Shown here: positions 27,003-35,459 of the stretch, one piece after another
Position numbering within the stretch: the first letter of the stretch is position 1
Layout of the letters: each line of letters starts with the position of its first letter
Made by a program: the position numbers and the translations under genes
The notes under the pieces: generated by a model
Told to the model about the DNA's origin: nothing
Database searches by the model: none
The model's input: only the letters and a program-made list of their open reading frames with translations
Origin: Cyclobacterium marinum DSM 745
GTDB lineage: Bacteria; Bacteroidota; Bacteroidia; Cytophagales; Cyclobacteriaceae
NCBI RefSeq assembly: GCF_000222485.1
Contig: NC_015914.1
Span: forward strand, 2,924,501-2,988,500
Length of the DNA stretch: 64,000 nt
Reading direction: 5' to 3'

Positions 27003-27491
27003 TTATTTGCCTTTTGAATCGACCATTTCTAAAGAATAATTGAGTTTGGATTGAATCGGTTTTTCTTCTTGATTCAGGAGTGTCAATTGACCACTTTTTT
27101 CTTGCTGAAAGCTTTTGAAAGGTGCGTTATTCTCATCAAGAAGCCTAATTGCCATGGCGCCGGGATTGTCTTCAAGGCCGTAAATTACCTCGTATATTCC
27201 GGTGGTTTTGTAGTTTCTGTCACCATCTTTGGTTTCAAGGTAGGTTTCTGATAGTTCAAAGGACCGTTCTATTTTTTCCGGGCTGTTTTCAAGTTTTAAT
27301 TCTGTTTGAATACCGGCACAATCGGCACAGGGTAACACCCCTGAGTAGTTTACCCACGTGGACCCTGTGCTTTCAAGAACAATTTCTTTGGTGCTTGATT
27401 CGGTTACTTCTCCTTCATATTTCTTCTCTTCCGAAGGGCTGTCACATGCAAAGGAAAGAAGGGCGAATATAAATATAATTTGGTTTTTCAT
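27003..27491 (-). CDS. NlpE-like copper-resistance / envelope lipoprotein
   Basis: This 162-aa lipoprotein has its signal ending SFAC with C16. The central segment WVNYSGVLPCADCAGIQTELKL contains the CxxC that defines the NlpE N-terminal domain, followed by beta-strand-rich sequence resembling YETKDGDRNYKTTGIYEV. In Enterobacteria NlpE senses envelope and surface stress; in Bacteroidota only the domain is conserved. It is separated by 4 bases from tdh. A role in surface or copper stress is family inference only. Confidence 0.87.
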   Translation of the reverse strand: MKNQIIFIFALLSFACDSPSEEKKYEGEVTESSTKEIVLESTGSTWVNYSGVLPCADCAGIQTELKLENSPEKIERSFELSETYLETKDGDRNYKTTGIYEVIYGLEDNPGAMAIRLLDENNAPFKSFQQEKSGQLTLLNQEEKPIQSKLNYSLEMVDSKGK

Positions 27492-27495
27492 AGGA

Positions 27496-28449
27496 TTAAA
27501 TTTTGTCTATCCACGAAGGTAGGTTTTTAATTATGTCTGTGGTCATTGTATGCAGGTCATATTCCTGATGCCAGTTCCAGTCATTCCTGGCTTGTTGATC
27601 ATCGATGGATTTCGGCCAATTGGAAGCGATTTCTTGTCGATAATCAGGTGTATAATCTATTTTAAAATCCGGAAAATGTTTTTTTAATTCCAGAAAAATT
27701 TCTTCCGGTGTAAAGCTCATTGCCGTCAGGTTGTAACTAGACCTAACGGTGATATTTTCTTTAGGGGCTTGCATTAAATCTAGCGTGGCTTTTATGGCAT
27801 CAGGCATGTACATCATCGGTAAACGGGTATCTTTTTCTAAGTATGACCGGAAAACTTGTCCTGTCAAAGCTTTGTGAAATATGTCTACAGCATAATCGGT
27901 AGTTCCACCTCCAGGTCTTGCTTTGTAACCAATGAGTCCGGGAAACCTAAGGCTTCGCACATCCACTTTGTGGTGGCTATAATAATATTCACACCATCTT
28001 TCACCTGCCATCTTTGAAATCCCGTAAACGGTGCCGGCTGTCTGGACAGCATCTTGAGGGGTGTTTTCTTTTGGGCTTTCTTTGCCAAAAACAGCAATAG
28101 ACGATGGCCAAAATACTTTCTCTAATTTAAGTTCCTTGGCCAATTCCAGTAAAATCAATAAACTGTCAATATTCAATTTCCAGGCCAATAGTGGTTTTTG
28201 TTCTGCTGTGGCGGACAAAATAGCGGCAAGGTGATATACCTGGCTTATATTTTCATTGGCAATGACCTTTCTTAGACTGTCTTTGTCCAGAACATCGAGC
28301 ATCATGAATTGGCAAAATGAAAATTTTTCTGAGGAATTTTGATTAATATCAGATGCTATGACAGCCTCAGGTCCGTGGATCTCACAAAGTTTTTGTGTCA
28401 ATTCAGTTCCTAATTGGCCTGCAGCCCCGGTTACCAGTATTTTATTCAT
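27496..28449 (-). CDS. tdh: L-threonine 3-dehydrogenase, SDR type
   Basis: This enzyme oxidises L-threonine to 2-amino-3-ketobutyrate. The ATG at 28449 gives 317 aa beginning MNKILVTGAAGQLGTEL; a longer upstream reading adds 22 residues without family support. The Rossmann motif GAAGQLG is followed by PSSIAVFG and the catalytic Y142/K146 in YGISKMAGE. This is the short-chain (GalE-like) threonine dehydrogenase, not the zinc-dependent one of E. coli. The divergent neighbour is kbl, the next enzyme of the pathway, which supports the call. nlpE lies directly downstream. Confidence 0.92.
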   Translation of the reverse strand: MNKILVTGAAGQLGTELTQKLCEIHGPEAVIASDINQNSSEKFSFCQFMMLDVLDKDSLRKVIANENISQVYHLAAILSATAEQKPLLAWKLNIDSLLILLELAKELKLEKVFWPSSIAVFGKESPKENTPQDAVQTAGTVYGISKMAGERWCEYYYSHHKVDVRSLRFPGLIGYKARPGGGTTDYAVDIFHKALTGQVFRSYLEKDTRLPMMYMPDAIKATLDLMQAPKENITVRSSYNLTAMSFTPEEIFLELKKHFPDFKIDYTPDYRQEIASNWPKSIDDQQARNDWNWHQEYDLHTMTTDIIKNLPSWIDKI

Positions 28450-28591
28450 AGGGTTTATTTTGATTTGCGGTGTCTCAAATGTCAATTTCAGAATTTTATT
28501 ACAAAAATGTGTCATTATTCCCTGAAAATCGTAAGTTTAAGAATAAATTAAACCCATAACTTAACAACCTTATCTAACTGATTTTTGGCTT

Positions 28592-29788
28592 ATGTTTGAC
28601 ACCTTAAGAGAAAAACTTCAAAAAGACCTAAATAACCTCAAAAATGAAGGTTTATACAAAAGTGAAAGAATCATAAAGTCTCCACAAGGGGCTAAGATTT
28701 CCCTCGAAGATGGAAGTGAAGTATTGAATTTTTGTGCCAATAATTACTTGGGGCTTTCAAGTCATCCCAAGGTGATCGAAGCTGCCAAGGCAGCCATAGA
28801 TAGTCATGGTTTCGGGATGTCTTCGGTTCGATTTATTTGTGGAACGCAGGATATCCACAAAACTTTGGAGGATAAAATTTCAAAATTTTTAGGTACAGAA
28901 GACACCATTCTTTACGCGGCGGCTTTTGATGCCAATGGGGGAGTATTTGAGCCTATTTTGGGCGCTGAAGATGCAATCATTTCAGATGCATTAAATCATG
29001 CCTCAATTATTGATGGGGTAAGATTGTGCAAGGCCATGCGCTTTAGATACAAGCACAATGATATGGAAGATTTGGAAGAGCAACTCAAAGTGGCAGATCA
29101 GAAAGGGGCCAAGAATAAAATAATTGTTACTGATGGGGCTTTTTCCATGGATGGGACAATCGCTCAGCTGGATAAAATTGTAAACCTTGCAGAAAAATAC
29201 AAGGCTTTGGTAATGTCTGATGAGTGTCATTCAACTGGCTTCATTGGACAATCGGGTAGGGGTGTTCATGAACTCAAAGAAGTAATGGGCAAAGTAGATA
29301 TCATTACAGGAACTTTGGGCAAGGCTTTAGGGGGGGCTTCCGGAGGCTTTACCTCAGGCAGAAAGGAAATCATTGCTACCCTTCGTCAAAAATCAAGACC
29401 TTATTTATTTTCCAATACCTTGGCACCTGCAATTACCGGTGCTTCCATAGTTATTTTTGACCTTTTGTCGGAAACTACTGCTTTAAGGGATAAGTTGGAA
29501 GAAAACACCATGTATTTTAGAGAAGGTATTCAGAAGGCAGGTTTTGCCATCAAAGAAGGAACCCATCCAATAGTGCCTATAATGCTATATGATGCCCCAT
29601 TAGCCCAGAAAATGGCTAGTCAATTGCTGGAAAAGGGGATTTATGTCATAGGTTTTTACTACCCTGTAGTACCGAAGGGGCAAGCAAGAATTAGGGTCCA
29701 ATTATCAGCTGCACACGAGAGAGCAGACCTAGACAGGGCCATTAAAGCATTTAGTGAAGTAGGAAAATCCCTTGGGGTTATAGAATAG
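28592..29788 (+). CDS. kbl: Glycine C-acetyltransferase (2-amino-3-ketobutyrate CoA ligase)
   Basis: This PLP enzyme of the alpha-oxoamine synthase family has 398 aa. It cleaves 2-amino-3-ketobutyrate with CoA into glycine and acetyl-CoA. The Schiff-base lysine is K244 in [14 protein letters not shown], and [10 protein letters not shown] and DECHSTGF are standard for the family. It is divergent from tdh with a 142-bp shared control region, so the full threonine to glycine route is encoded here. It ends 5 bp from the convergent cdaA stop. Confidence 0.97.
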   Translation: MFDTLREKLQKDLNNLKNEGLYKSERIIKSPQGAKISLEDGSEVLNFCANNYLGLSSHPKVIEAAKAAIDSHGFGMSSVRFICGTQDIHKTLEDKISKFLGTEDTILYAAAFDANGGVFEPILGAEDAIISDALNHASIIDGVRLCKAMRFRYKHNDMEDLEEQLKVADQKGAKNKIIVTDGAFSMDGTIAQLDKIVNLAEKYKALVMSDECHSTGFIGQSGRGVHELKEVMGKVDIITGTLGKALGGASGGFTSGRKEIIATLRQKSRPYLFSNTLAPAITGASIVIFDLLSETTALRDKLEENTMYFREGIQKAGFAIKEGTHPIVPIMLYDAPLAQKMASQLLEKGIYVIGFYYPVVPKGQARIRVQLSAAHERADLDRAIKAFSEVGKSLGVIE

Positions 29789-29793
29789 AAGTT

Positions 29794-30660
29794 TTAAAGT
29801 TCGGAGATACGCTTTAATTCAGCCATTTTTTCCGATTGTGTTAATGGTTCAAACTTGTCATCAATTTCTTCTCCGGTCAGGTAATTATTGATCATTTCTC
29901 TGACTTCCTGGAAAGAAAGATTGTGCAAGATTTTTCCGTTTTTTGCCAAGGAAACCTGTCCGGTTTCTTCAGAGACAATTAGGATCAATGAATCTGTGGC
30001 TTCGGACATGCCTATGGCTGCCCGGTGGCGGAGACCAAATTGCGCAGGCACTTCTCTTTCTGTAACAGGGAGAATACACCTTGCTGCTTTTACTCTACCA
30101 TTAAAAATAATTACCCCGCCATCGTGTAATGGGCTGTACTTGTTGAAGATAGAGACCAATAGCCGCTTAGAAACTACGGCATCTATCAAGTCACCGCTTT
30201 CTGCGTAAAATTTCAATTCTGAATTTTTGGAAAGTACTATCAGGGCTCCTGTACTACTACCCGATAAGGTTTTAGAAGCTTCTATAATAGGAGTTACATT
30301 GAAGGCTTGACTTTCTCTTTTTCGCCAAAACAATAATTCCTGCCATAGATTTTCATTAGAAAATATGGAAGATTTACCCACAATGAGGAGAAACTTCCTG
30401 ATTTCCTGCTGGAACAGAATGATTGCAGCCAAAACACCAACCCCCATAAATTGTCCCAAAATAATTGTAAGAAGCTCCATTTGAGCTGCACTAACAACCA
30501 AATAAATCAAATAAATGGAAAGAAAGCCTAAAAAAATCTTAATGGCCACACTTCCCCTCATCAATTTATAAACCTGATAAATCAGAATACTTACCAGTGT
30601 GATGTCTATAAGATTGACCAGAGAAATGTCTAGAAAACCTATTTTAAAGAGTAAATTCAA
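29794..30660 (-). CDS. cdaA: Membrane diadenylate cyclase CdaA
   Basis: This enzyme makes cyclic di-AMP from two ATP. It has 288 aa: three N-terminal membrane helices (about 12-31, 37-58 and 63-84) and a DAC domain. The catalytic motif normally DGA reads D180-G-G, and the RHR motif R211-H-R is intact. Cyclic di-AMP controls osmotic and potassium balance and wall homeostasis. The start overlaps folP by 4 bases (ATGA), so it is translationally coupled to folP. The CdaR-type regulator usually adjacent in Firmicutes is absent. Confidence 0.93.
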   Translation of the reverse strand: MNLLFKIGFLDISLVNLIDITLVSILIYQVYKLMRGSVAIKIFLGFLSIYLIYLVVSAAQMELLTIILGQFMGVGVLAAIILFQQEIRKFLLIVGKSSIFSNENLWQELLFWRKRESQAFNVTPIIEASKTLSGSSTGALIVLSKNSELKFYAESGDLIDAVVSKRLLVSIFNKYSPLHDGGVIIFNGRVKAARCILPVTEREVPAQFGLRHRAAIGMSEATDSLILIVSEETGQVSLAKNGKILHNLSFQEVREMINNYLTGEEIDDKFEPLTQSEKMAELKRISEL

Positions 30661-31541
30661 GTATAGATTTGTTTATATATTTTTAATGTTTCGTTTGCTT
30701 CTTTTACATCGTGTACCCTAATGATTTTGGCGCCGTTAATAAGGGCAGCCATATGTATGGCTGTAGTCCCGTTTAACGCCTCTTCAGGGCTATTATTTAA
30801 CAATTTATATATCATCGACTTTCTCGATGCTCCAATTAAAAGGGGTAGTTTCAATGTATTAAAATAAGAAAAATGCTTTAAAAGTCTGTAGTTTTGTTCC
30901 AATGTCTTGGAAAAACCCAGTCCTATATCAAGTATTACATCTTTTATGCCAGCTTTATAGCACTTTTCAATTTTTTCCGAAAAAAAATATCCAATTTCCT
31001 TTTCTATGTCAACATATTCGGAAAAATTTTGCATTGTTTGTGGGTCTCCTAACATATGCATGCAAATGTAAGGAATACCTAAACTACCTACTGTTTCAAA
31101 CATCTTGGGATCTAATCCGCCACCAGAGATGTCATTTACCATGTCAGCACCTGCATTGACAGCTTCTTTTGCCACTTTGGATCTAAAGGTGTCAATAGAA
31201 ATTAAAATGTCAGGAAACCTATCTTTTATATTCTTAATAACGTGAATTACTCTATTAAGTTCCTCTTTTTCTGTAACCATAGCAGCTCCAGGTCTGGAAC
31301 TATAGCCACCAATGTCAAGTATGTCTGCCCCTTCGTTAACCATCTTTGTAGCTTTCACTAAAACCTCGCGAGATTCACCCGTAGTTCTGCTTTTATCGTA
31401 AAAAGAATCAGGAGTACTGTTGATTATCCCCATAATCCACGGCTTGTCCAAAGTAAAAAGCTTTCCTTTGATTTGAAGTGTTATTTTTGGGGGAAATAAA
31501 GTATCTTCGAATTTATATATTGAATGTGAATTTTCTAACAT
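30657..31541 (-). CDS. folP: Dihydropteroate synthase
   Basis: This folate-pathway enzyme joins p-aminobenzoate to dihydropterin pyrophosphate and is the sulfonamide target. With the ATG at 31541 it has 294 aa; an upstream ATG at 31574 would overlap the divergent gene. Motifs: MGIINSTPDSF, then DIGGYSSRPGA, then SIDTFRSKVAKEAVNAGADMVNDISGG and LIGASRKS, ending with HDV. The first 35 residues precede the usual family start. folP and cdaA form an overlapping pair. Its start codon is only 14 bp from the divergent DUF1599 gene. Confidence 0.95.
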   Translation of the reverse strand: MLENSHSIYKFEDTLFPPKITLQIKGKLFTLDKPWIMGIINSTPDSFYDKSRTTGESREVLVKATKMVNEGADILDIGGYSSRPGAAMVTEKEELNRVIHVIKNIKDRFPDILISIDTFRSKVAKEAVNAGADMVNDISGGGLDPKMFETVGSLGIPYICMHMLGDPQTMQNFSEYVDIEKEIGYFFSEKIEKCYKAGIKDVILDIGLGFSKTLEQNYRLLKHFSYFNTLKLPLLIGASRKSMIYKLLNNSPEEALNGTTAIHMAALINGAKIIRVHDVKEANETLKIYKQIYT

Positions 31542-31555
31542 AAAACATCGGTGCT

Positions 31556-32104
31556 TTGGAAACGCAAACCGCAAGCGAATATAATGAAGTTATTGGCCTT
31601 TGTAAAGAACTTTTTAAGAAGAAAACCCAAGATTATGGTACTGCATGGAGGATACTTAGACTTCCTTCCTTGACTGACCAGATTTTCATAAAAGCACAAC
31701 GCATAAGATCTATTCAGGAAAAAGGTACACAAAAGGTGATGGACCCAATAAAGGACGAATTTATTGGAATCATCAATTATTGCCTCATTGCACTAATGCA
31801 AAATGATTTGCATGCTGATCCAAGAATGGAATTGTCTTTTGAAGAATTAGAGCCTATTTATGACAAATGGGTGGAAGAAACTAAAGATCTTTTGGCCAAT
31901 AAAAACCATGACTACGGAGAAGCTTGGAGAGGTATGCGGGTTTCTTCTATTACAGATATCATATTAATGAAACTGTACAGGGTAAAACAGATTGAGGATA
32001 ATCAGGGGCAGACAATTGTTTCAGAGGGGGTAGTTGCCAATTATCAAGACATGCTCAATTATGCTGTTTTCTGTATGATTAAATTGAATCACAATGATAA
32101 TTAA
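31556..32104 (+). CDS. DUF1599 protein with two internal copies of the domain
   Basis: This 182-aa protein starts at TTG (31556), since an in-frame stop lies just upstream at 31541 and the next ATG is 60 codons on. It carries two repeats: the first near residues 9-56 (CKELFKKKTQDYGTAWR) and the second near 102-150 (TKDLLANKNHDYGEAWR), each continuing with R-x5-TD-x-I and ending in a basic stretch. The DUF1599 family has been linked to nucleotide modification or nucleotide metabolism, but activity is unproven. It overlaps the following gene by 11 bases, so it heads the DUF1599-DoxX-aroK operon. Confidence 0.85.
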   Translation: METQTASEYNEVIGLCKELFKKKTQDYGTAWRILRLPSLTDQIFIKAQRIRSIQEKGTQKVMDPIKDEFIGIINYCLIALMQNDLHADPRMELSFEELEPIYDKWVEETKDLLANKNHDYGEAWRGMRVSSITDIILMKLYRVKQIEDNQGQTIVSEGVVANYQDMLNYAVFCMIKLNHNDN

Positions 32105-33200
32105 AACATTAGTCTTAATCTCCAGGATACTTGTAGGAGGGCTTTTTATTTTTTCAGGGCTTATCAAAGTAAATGATCCCGTAGGTACTTCCATCAAAAT
32201 GGAGGAATACTTCGACGTGTTTGCTACGGATATAGCTCCAATTTTTGAACACCTAAAAGCAATTTCTTTACCGATATCTGTGTTTTTAGTAGTAGTGGAA
32301 GTGGCTTTGGGTGTAATGCTTTTAGTTGGGTGGAGATTAAAGCGTGCCATTTTTCTTTTACTGGCTATGATTCTCTTCTTTACTTTTCTCACCTTCTATT
32401 CTGCGTATTTTAATAAAGTAACAGATTGTGGTTGCTTTGGTGATGCAATTAAACTGACGCCTTGGGAATCCTTTTACAAGGACATTGTGTTGCTGGTGAT
32501 GATTGTGTTTATGCTCGTATTTAGAAAGCATTTGCCAATGAAATACAATGTTTTCGGTAAATGGCTTACCATAGGTTCTTTTGTACTGTCTTTGATTTTG
32601 GCTATTTATTCCATAAGAAATCTCCCTTTTATCGATTTTAGGGCCTTCAAAGAAGGAGTAAATATCACCAAAGCCATGCAACCCTCCGCACCTTTGGAGT
32701 ATTCTTACTTAATGGAGAAGGATGGTGAACAATTTGTATTGGATGAATACCCAAGTGATGAAAGTTATACTTTTGTAGAAATGACTTTGAAAAATCCTGA
32801 AGTCTTGCCTAAAATTTCAGATTTTGCTATATGGAATGAAGCCGGTGATCATACAGAAGAAATGCTTCAAGGAAAGCAACTGTTGATCTTGTCTAGTAAT
32901 ATCGATAAAATAACACTTTCAGTCAGTGAACTGGATAGAATTAGTGCACTAATTAACGCTTTTCAGGGGACAGACGTAAAGGTTCATTGGGTAGCGGCTT
33001 CATCAGAAGAAAGAATGAATGAATTTTTGCGAGAAAAGGGTCTTCGGGTAAGTTCCTATATGGCAGATGCTACTGTAGTAAAAACCATTATTAGGTCTAA
33101 TCCCGGGTTGGTTTTTATGGAAGAAGGAACGGTGCTTAAGAAGTTTCATTACCGAAATTCACCCACCCCTGAAATAGCTAAAACTATATTTTTCAAATAA
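32094..33200 (+). CDS. DoxX/MauE-like membrane protein with thioredoxin-like C-terminus
   Basis: This 368-aa protein matches the BT_3928-type family of Bacteroidota. The first 180 residues hold about four to five membrane helices with the DoxX signature SGLIKVNDPVGTSIKMEEY and the SAYFNKVTDCGCFGD loop. The C-terminal part (about 235-368) looks like a thioredoxin-fold domain (LLILSSNIDKITLSV..., GLVFMEEGTVLKKFHY), without a CxxC at the usual place. It may take part in redox or membrane protein folding, which is family inference. It overlaps both neighbours (11 bases and 1 base), so it is co-translated in the operon. Confidence 0.85.
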   Translation: MIIKTLVLISRILVGGLFIFSGLIKVNDPVGTSIKMEEYFDVFATDIAPIFEHLKAISLPISVFLVVVEVALGVMLLVGWRLKRAIFLLLAMILFFTFLTFYSAYFNKVTDCGCFGDAIKLTPWESFYKDIVLLVMIVFMLVFRKHLPMKYNVFGKWLTIGSFVLSLILAIYSIRNLPFIDFRAFKEGVNITKAMQPSAPLEYSYLMEKDGEQFVLDEYPSDESYTFVEMTLKNPEVLPKISDFAIWNEAGDHTEEMLQGKQLLILSSNIDKITLSVSELDRISALINAFQGTDVKVHWVAASSEERMNEFLREKGLRVSSYMADATVVKTIIRSNPGLVFMEEGTVLKKFHYRNSPTPEIAKTIFFK

Positions 33201-33733
33201 TGGATGCAAAGAAGATTGTACTTGTAGGAATGCCCGGGAGTGGGAAGTCTACTTTAGGGAGGTCCCTCGCAGCCAAGTTAAATTGGCCCTTTTACGATTT
33301 AGATGATTTAATAGAAGCCAAGGCAGAGAAAGCAATTTCTGAAATTTTTTCCTCAGCAGGTGAAGGGTACTTCAGGAAACTAGAGACTTCAGTCTTGGAG
33401 GAAATCCTTGATAAAAAGGAGACATTTGTTTTGGCAACAGGGGGAGGTGCTCCTTGCTATAATGAAAACATGGCTTTGATCAATAAAAAGGGAGTTTCAG
33501 TTTATTTGGATGTCCCTTTAAATAATATTCTGGAGCGGTTAACCAATACCCAAGTGGCCATAAGGCCTTTGTTTTCTAGTCTTGATACCCCTGAAATTAT
33601 TCTTAAGCTCAAGGACATGCATTCCCAAAGAAATGCTTTTTACGAAAAGGCAAAAATAAAACTCAGGGGAGAAGACAGTTCCCCTGAGTTATTGATAGCT
33701 AATTGGTTGCCGTTATTAGAAACTAAATCCTAG
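33200..33733 (+). CDS. aroK: Shikimate kinase
   Basis: This phosphorylates shikimate in aromatic amino acid synthesis. It has 177 aa, the normal size. Walker A is GMPGSGKST (9-17), D34/D36 lie in YDLDDLIE, the RKLET motif binds shikimate, and ATGGGAP precedes the lid region. Its start codon shares an A with the stop of the previous gene (TAATG), typical of translational coupling. The last 18 bases overlap the convergent OmpP1-like gene, and its 3' coding region contains a hairpin that fits a terminator for that gene. Confidence 0.95.
   Translation: MDAKKIVLVGMPGSGKSTLGRSLAAKLNWPFYDLDDLIEAKAEKAISEIFSSAGEGYFRKLETSVLEEILDKKETFVLATGGGAPCYNENMALINKKGVSVYLDVPLNNILERLTNTQVAIRPLFSSLDTPEIILKLKDMHSQRNAFYEKAKIKLRGEDSSPELLIANWLPLLETKS
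33660..33690 (-). terminator. Intrinsic terminator for the OmpP1-like gene inside aroK
   Basis: The arms AACTCAGGGGA (33660-33670) and TCCCCTGAGTT (33680-33690) make an 11-bp perfect stem with a 9-nt loop. Read on the minus strand it is followed by a T-rich run (TTATTTTTG, from about 33659 down). It is 26 bp past the stop codon of the gene ending at 33716 but lies within the aroK reading frame. Confidence 0.8.
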
Positions 33734-35185
33734 GGTAAGCATACCTGTAGTTCTGTTGTTATCAATGACTGCAAGGTCAGATCCCGGATAAGACGAATAA
33801 TAACCGTTGAACTTGCTATTTACCAAACCAAAATCTATACTAAAACCGGACAATTTCACACCCACACCACCTGAGATTTGGTTGGTGCTTCGGTCTGTAT
33901 TTCCCGGGTTAGCTATGGGGTCGCCATAATAAGCATAACCAGCTCTTAGCCTGAACATATCAAATCTAAACTCTCCACCCAAGCTATAGTTGATTGTTTG
34001 ACCATACAAATTATTAATATCCTGGTTGTCCGTTTCCGGGTTAAATGCATTGGAACGGATATTGGCTGAGCTGTAGTCTAAGTAATTAACATCTGCAGTA
34101 ATAAAGCCGTTTTTACCAAAGAAGTAAGTGAGGCCACCACCCAATCGCATAGGGCTTCTTAGGTTATAGCTACTTACGTAAAGGTCTGTTTGTGCGTCGG
34201 ATTCTGAGATGCTTCCAAATTCAGGGTCTTGGTATGCAGGGAAAAAATCCGCAAAAATATCGGCATCATACTCTTCATTGATTTGGTACCAAGTTGGGGA
34301 TTTGAAGTTCAGCCCTACGTTTAGCTGATCTACAGGCTTGTAAATAACCCCAAGACCAACATTGACTCCTGTACCACTTAAATATAAGTTTTCTTGCAAT
34401 GAGCTGAAAAGGGTGGTCTGGTTGTTATCGTCAAAGAATTCCTCATTATATGTTTTGGTAGATCTGAATGAGACGGAGTTGATTCCAAGTGAAGCGCCGA
34501 GAAACAACTTGTTTTTGTAATTGCCACCGTAGGAAAAATTAATTTCGGACATGGATCCTTCATTTTCCACCTTTTCCATTTTCTCTAAGGCCAGAGTAGC
34601 ATTGGGGACATAATCATATCCGTCATCAACCGGGTTAATAAGGAATGCATCAAAAAACAAACCATCAGTTCCTCCGGGAACACCATAATTGTTGTAGTCC
34701 TCAACGTAGAAGTCAAGAATAGATCCTTGATCTAATTGGTTGGAGAAATAGCCGAAATCATTATTATAGGTAGCTTGTCTATTGATACTGATACCAAATG
34801 AACCTCCTCGCCAATCACCTACTTCAAGGGGAGTTTTTGCTTTGCTGATGACCACCCCTAGGTTTGGTATAGAAAAATTGGTTGCATTAAAATTCTCTGT
34901 CTGATTTAATAATGTTGTACCTGCATTCCAATCACTATAAGCAGCAGTAAAACTAAATTCTGAATTTTGATAAAATCCCAATCCTGCAGGATTATTATGT
35001 ATATTGCTTATATCACCTCCAAGGGAATTACCTGTTCCTCCAAGCGCATTAATTCTTGCTGTTCCGGTGGATCCGAACTGGCTAAATCGTAAAGCGTCTT
35101 CAGCATATCCGCTTTGGGCTTTTGCTTCACTAAAATGTAATGCAATCAAAGCAGATAAAGATAAAATTAATTTAAATCCTTTCAT
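33716..35185 (-). CDS. OmpP1/FadL-family outer membrane protein
   Basis: This 489-aa outer membrane beta-barrel has a signal peptide MKGFKLILSLSALIALHFSEAKAQ. The mature start resembles FadL-type proteins: SGYAEDALRFSQFGSTGTARINALGG, then NNPAGLGFYQNSEFSFTAAY. Alternating-residue strands run to the final TLGFSF, a classical barrel end (C-terminal Phe). FadL homologues move long-chain fatty acids or other hydrophobic compounds; substrate here is unknown. It is transcribed alone and convergent with aroK, with an 18-bp 3' overlap. Confidence 0.85.
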   Translation of the reverse strand: MKGFKLILSLSALIALHFSEAKAQSGYAEDALRFSQFGSTGTARINALGGTGNSLGGDISNIHNNPAGLGFYQNSEFSFTAAYSDWNAGTTLLNQTENFNATNFSIPNLGVVISKAKTPLEVGDWRGGSFGISINRQATYNNDFGYFSNQLDQGSILDFYVEDYNNYGVPGGTDGLFFDAFLINPVDDGYDYVPNATLALEKMEKVENEGSMSEINFSYGGNYKNKLFLGASLGINSVSFRSTKTYNEEFFDDNNQTTLFSSLQENLYLSGTGVNVGLGVIYKPVDQLNVGLNFKSPTWYQINEEYDADIFADFFPAYQDPEFGSISESDAQTDLYVSSYNLRSPMRLGGGLTYFFGKNGFITADVNYLDYSSANIRSNAFNPETDNQDINNLYGQTINYSLGGEFRFDMFRLRAGYAYYGDPIANPGNTDRSTNQISGGVGVKLSGFSIDFGLVNSKFNGYYSSYPGSDLAVIDNNRTTGMLTLGFSF

Positions 35186-35459
35186 GTCAATTATATTAAA
35201 TCCTTGTTTTTTGTTTTAAACCTAATTCGATAAGGCAGCATGAATTAAGGCTTCCAAATCTCCAAGTAGGTATTGATTAATGTAGCGATACTATCCAAAC
35301 GGAAATTGCCACAATTAGGTTAGGTAAAACGTTATTTCAAGTGCGGGTATTTAGGTGATTGGGTATATATGAAGGTTACCTTGAATCATAAGGTGGAATT
35401 CAAAGTATAAAAAGTAATTGAAAGACAATGGGGAGGAATAAATGTAAAAAAAGAGGGAA

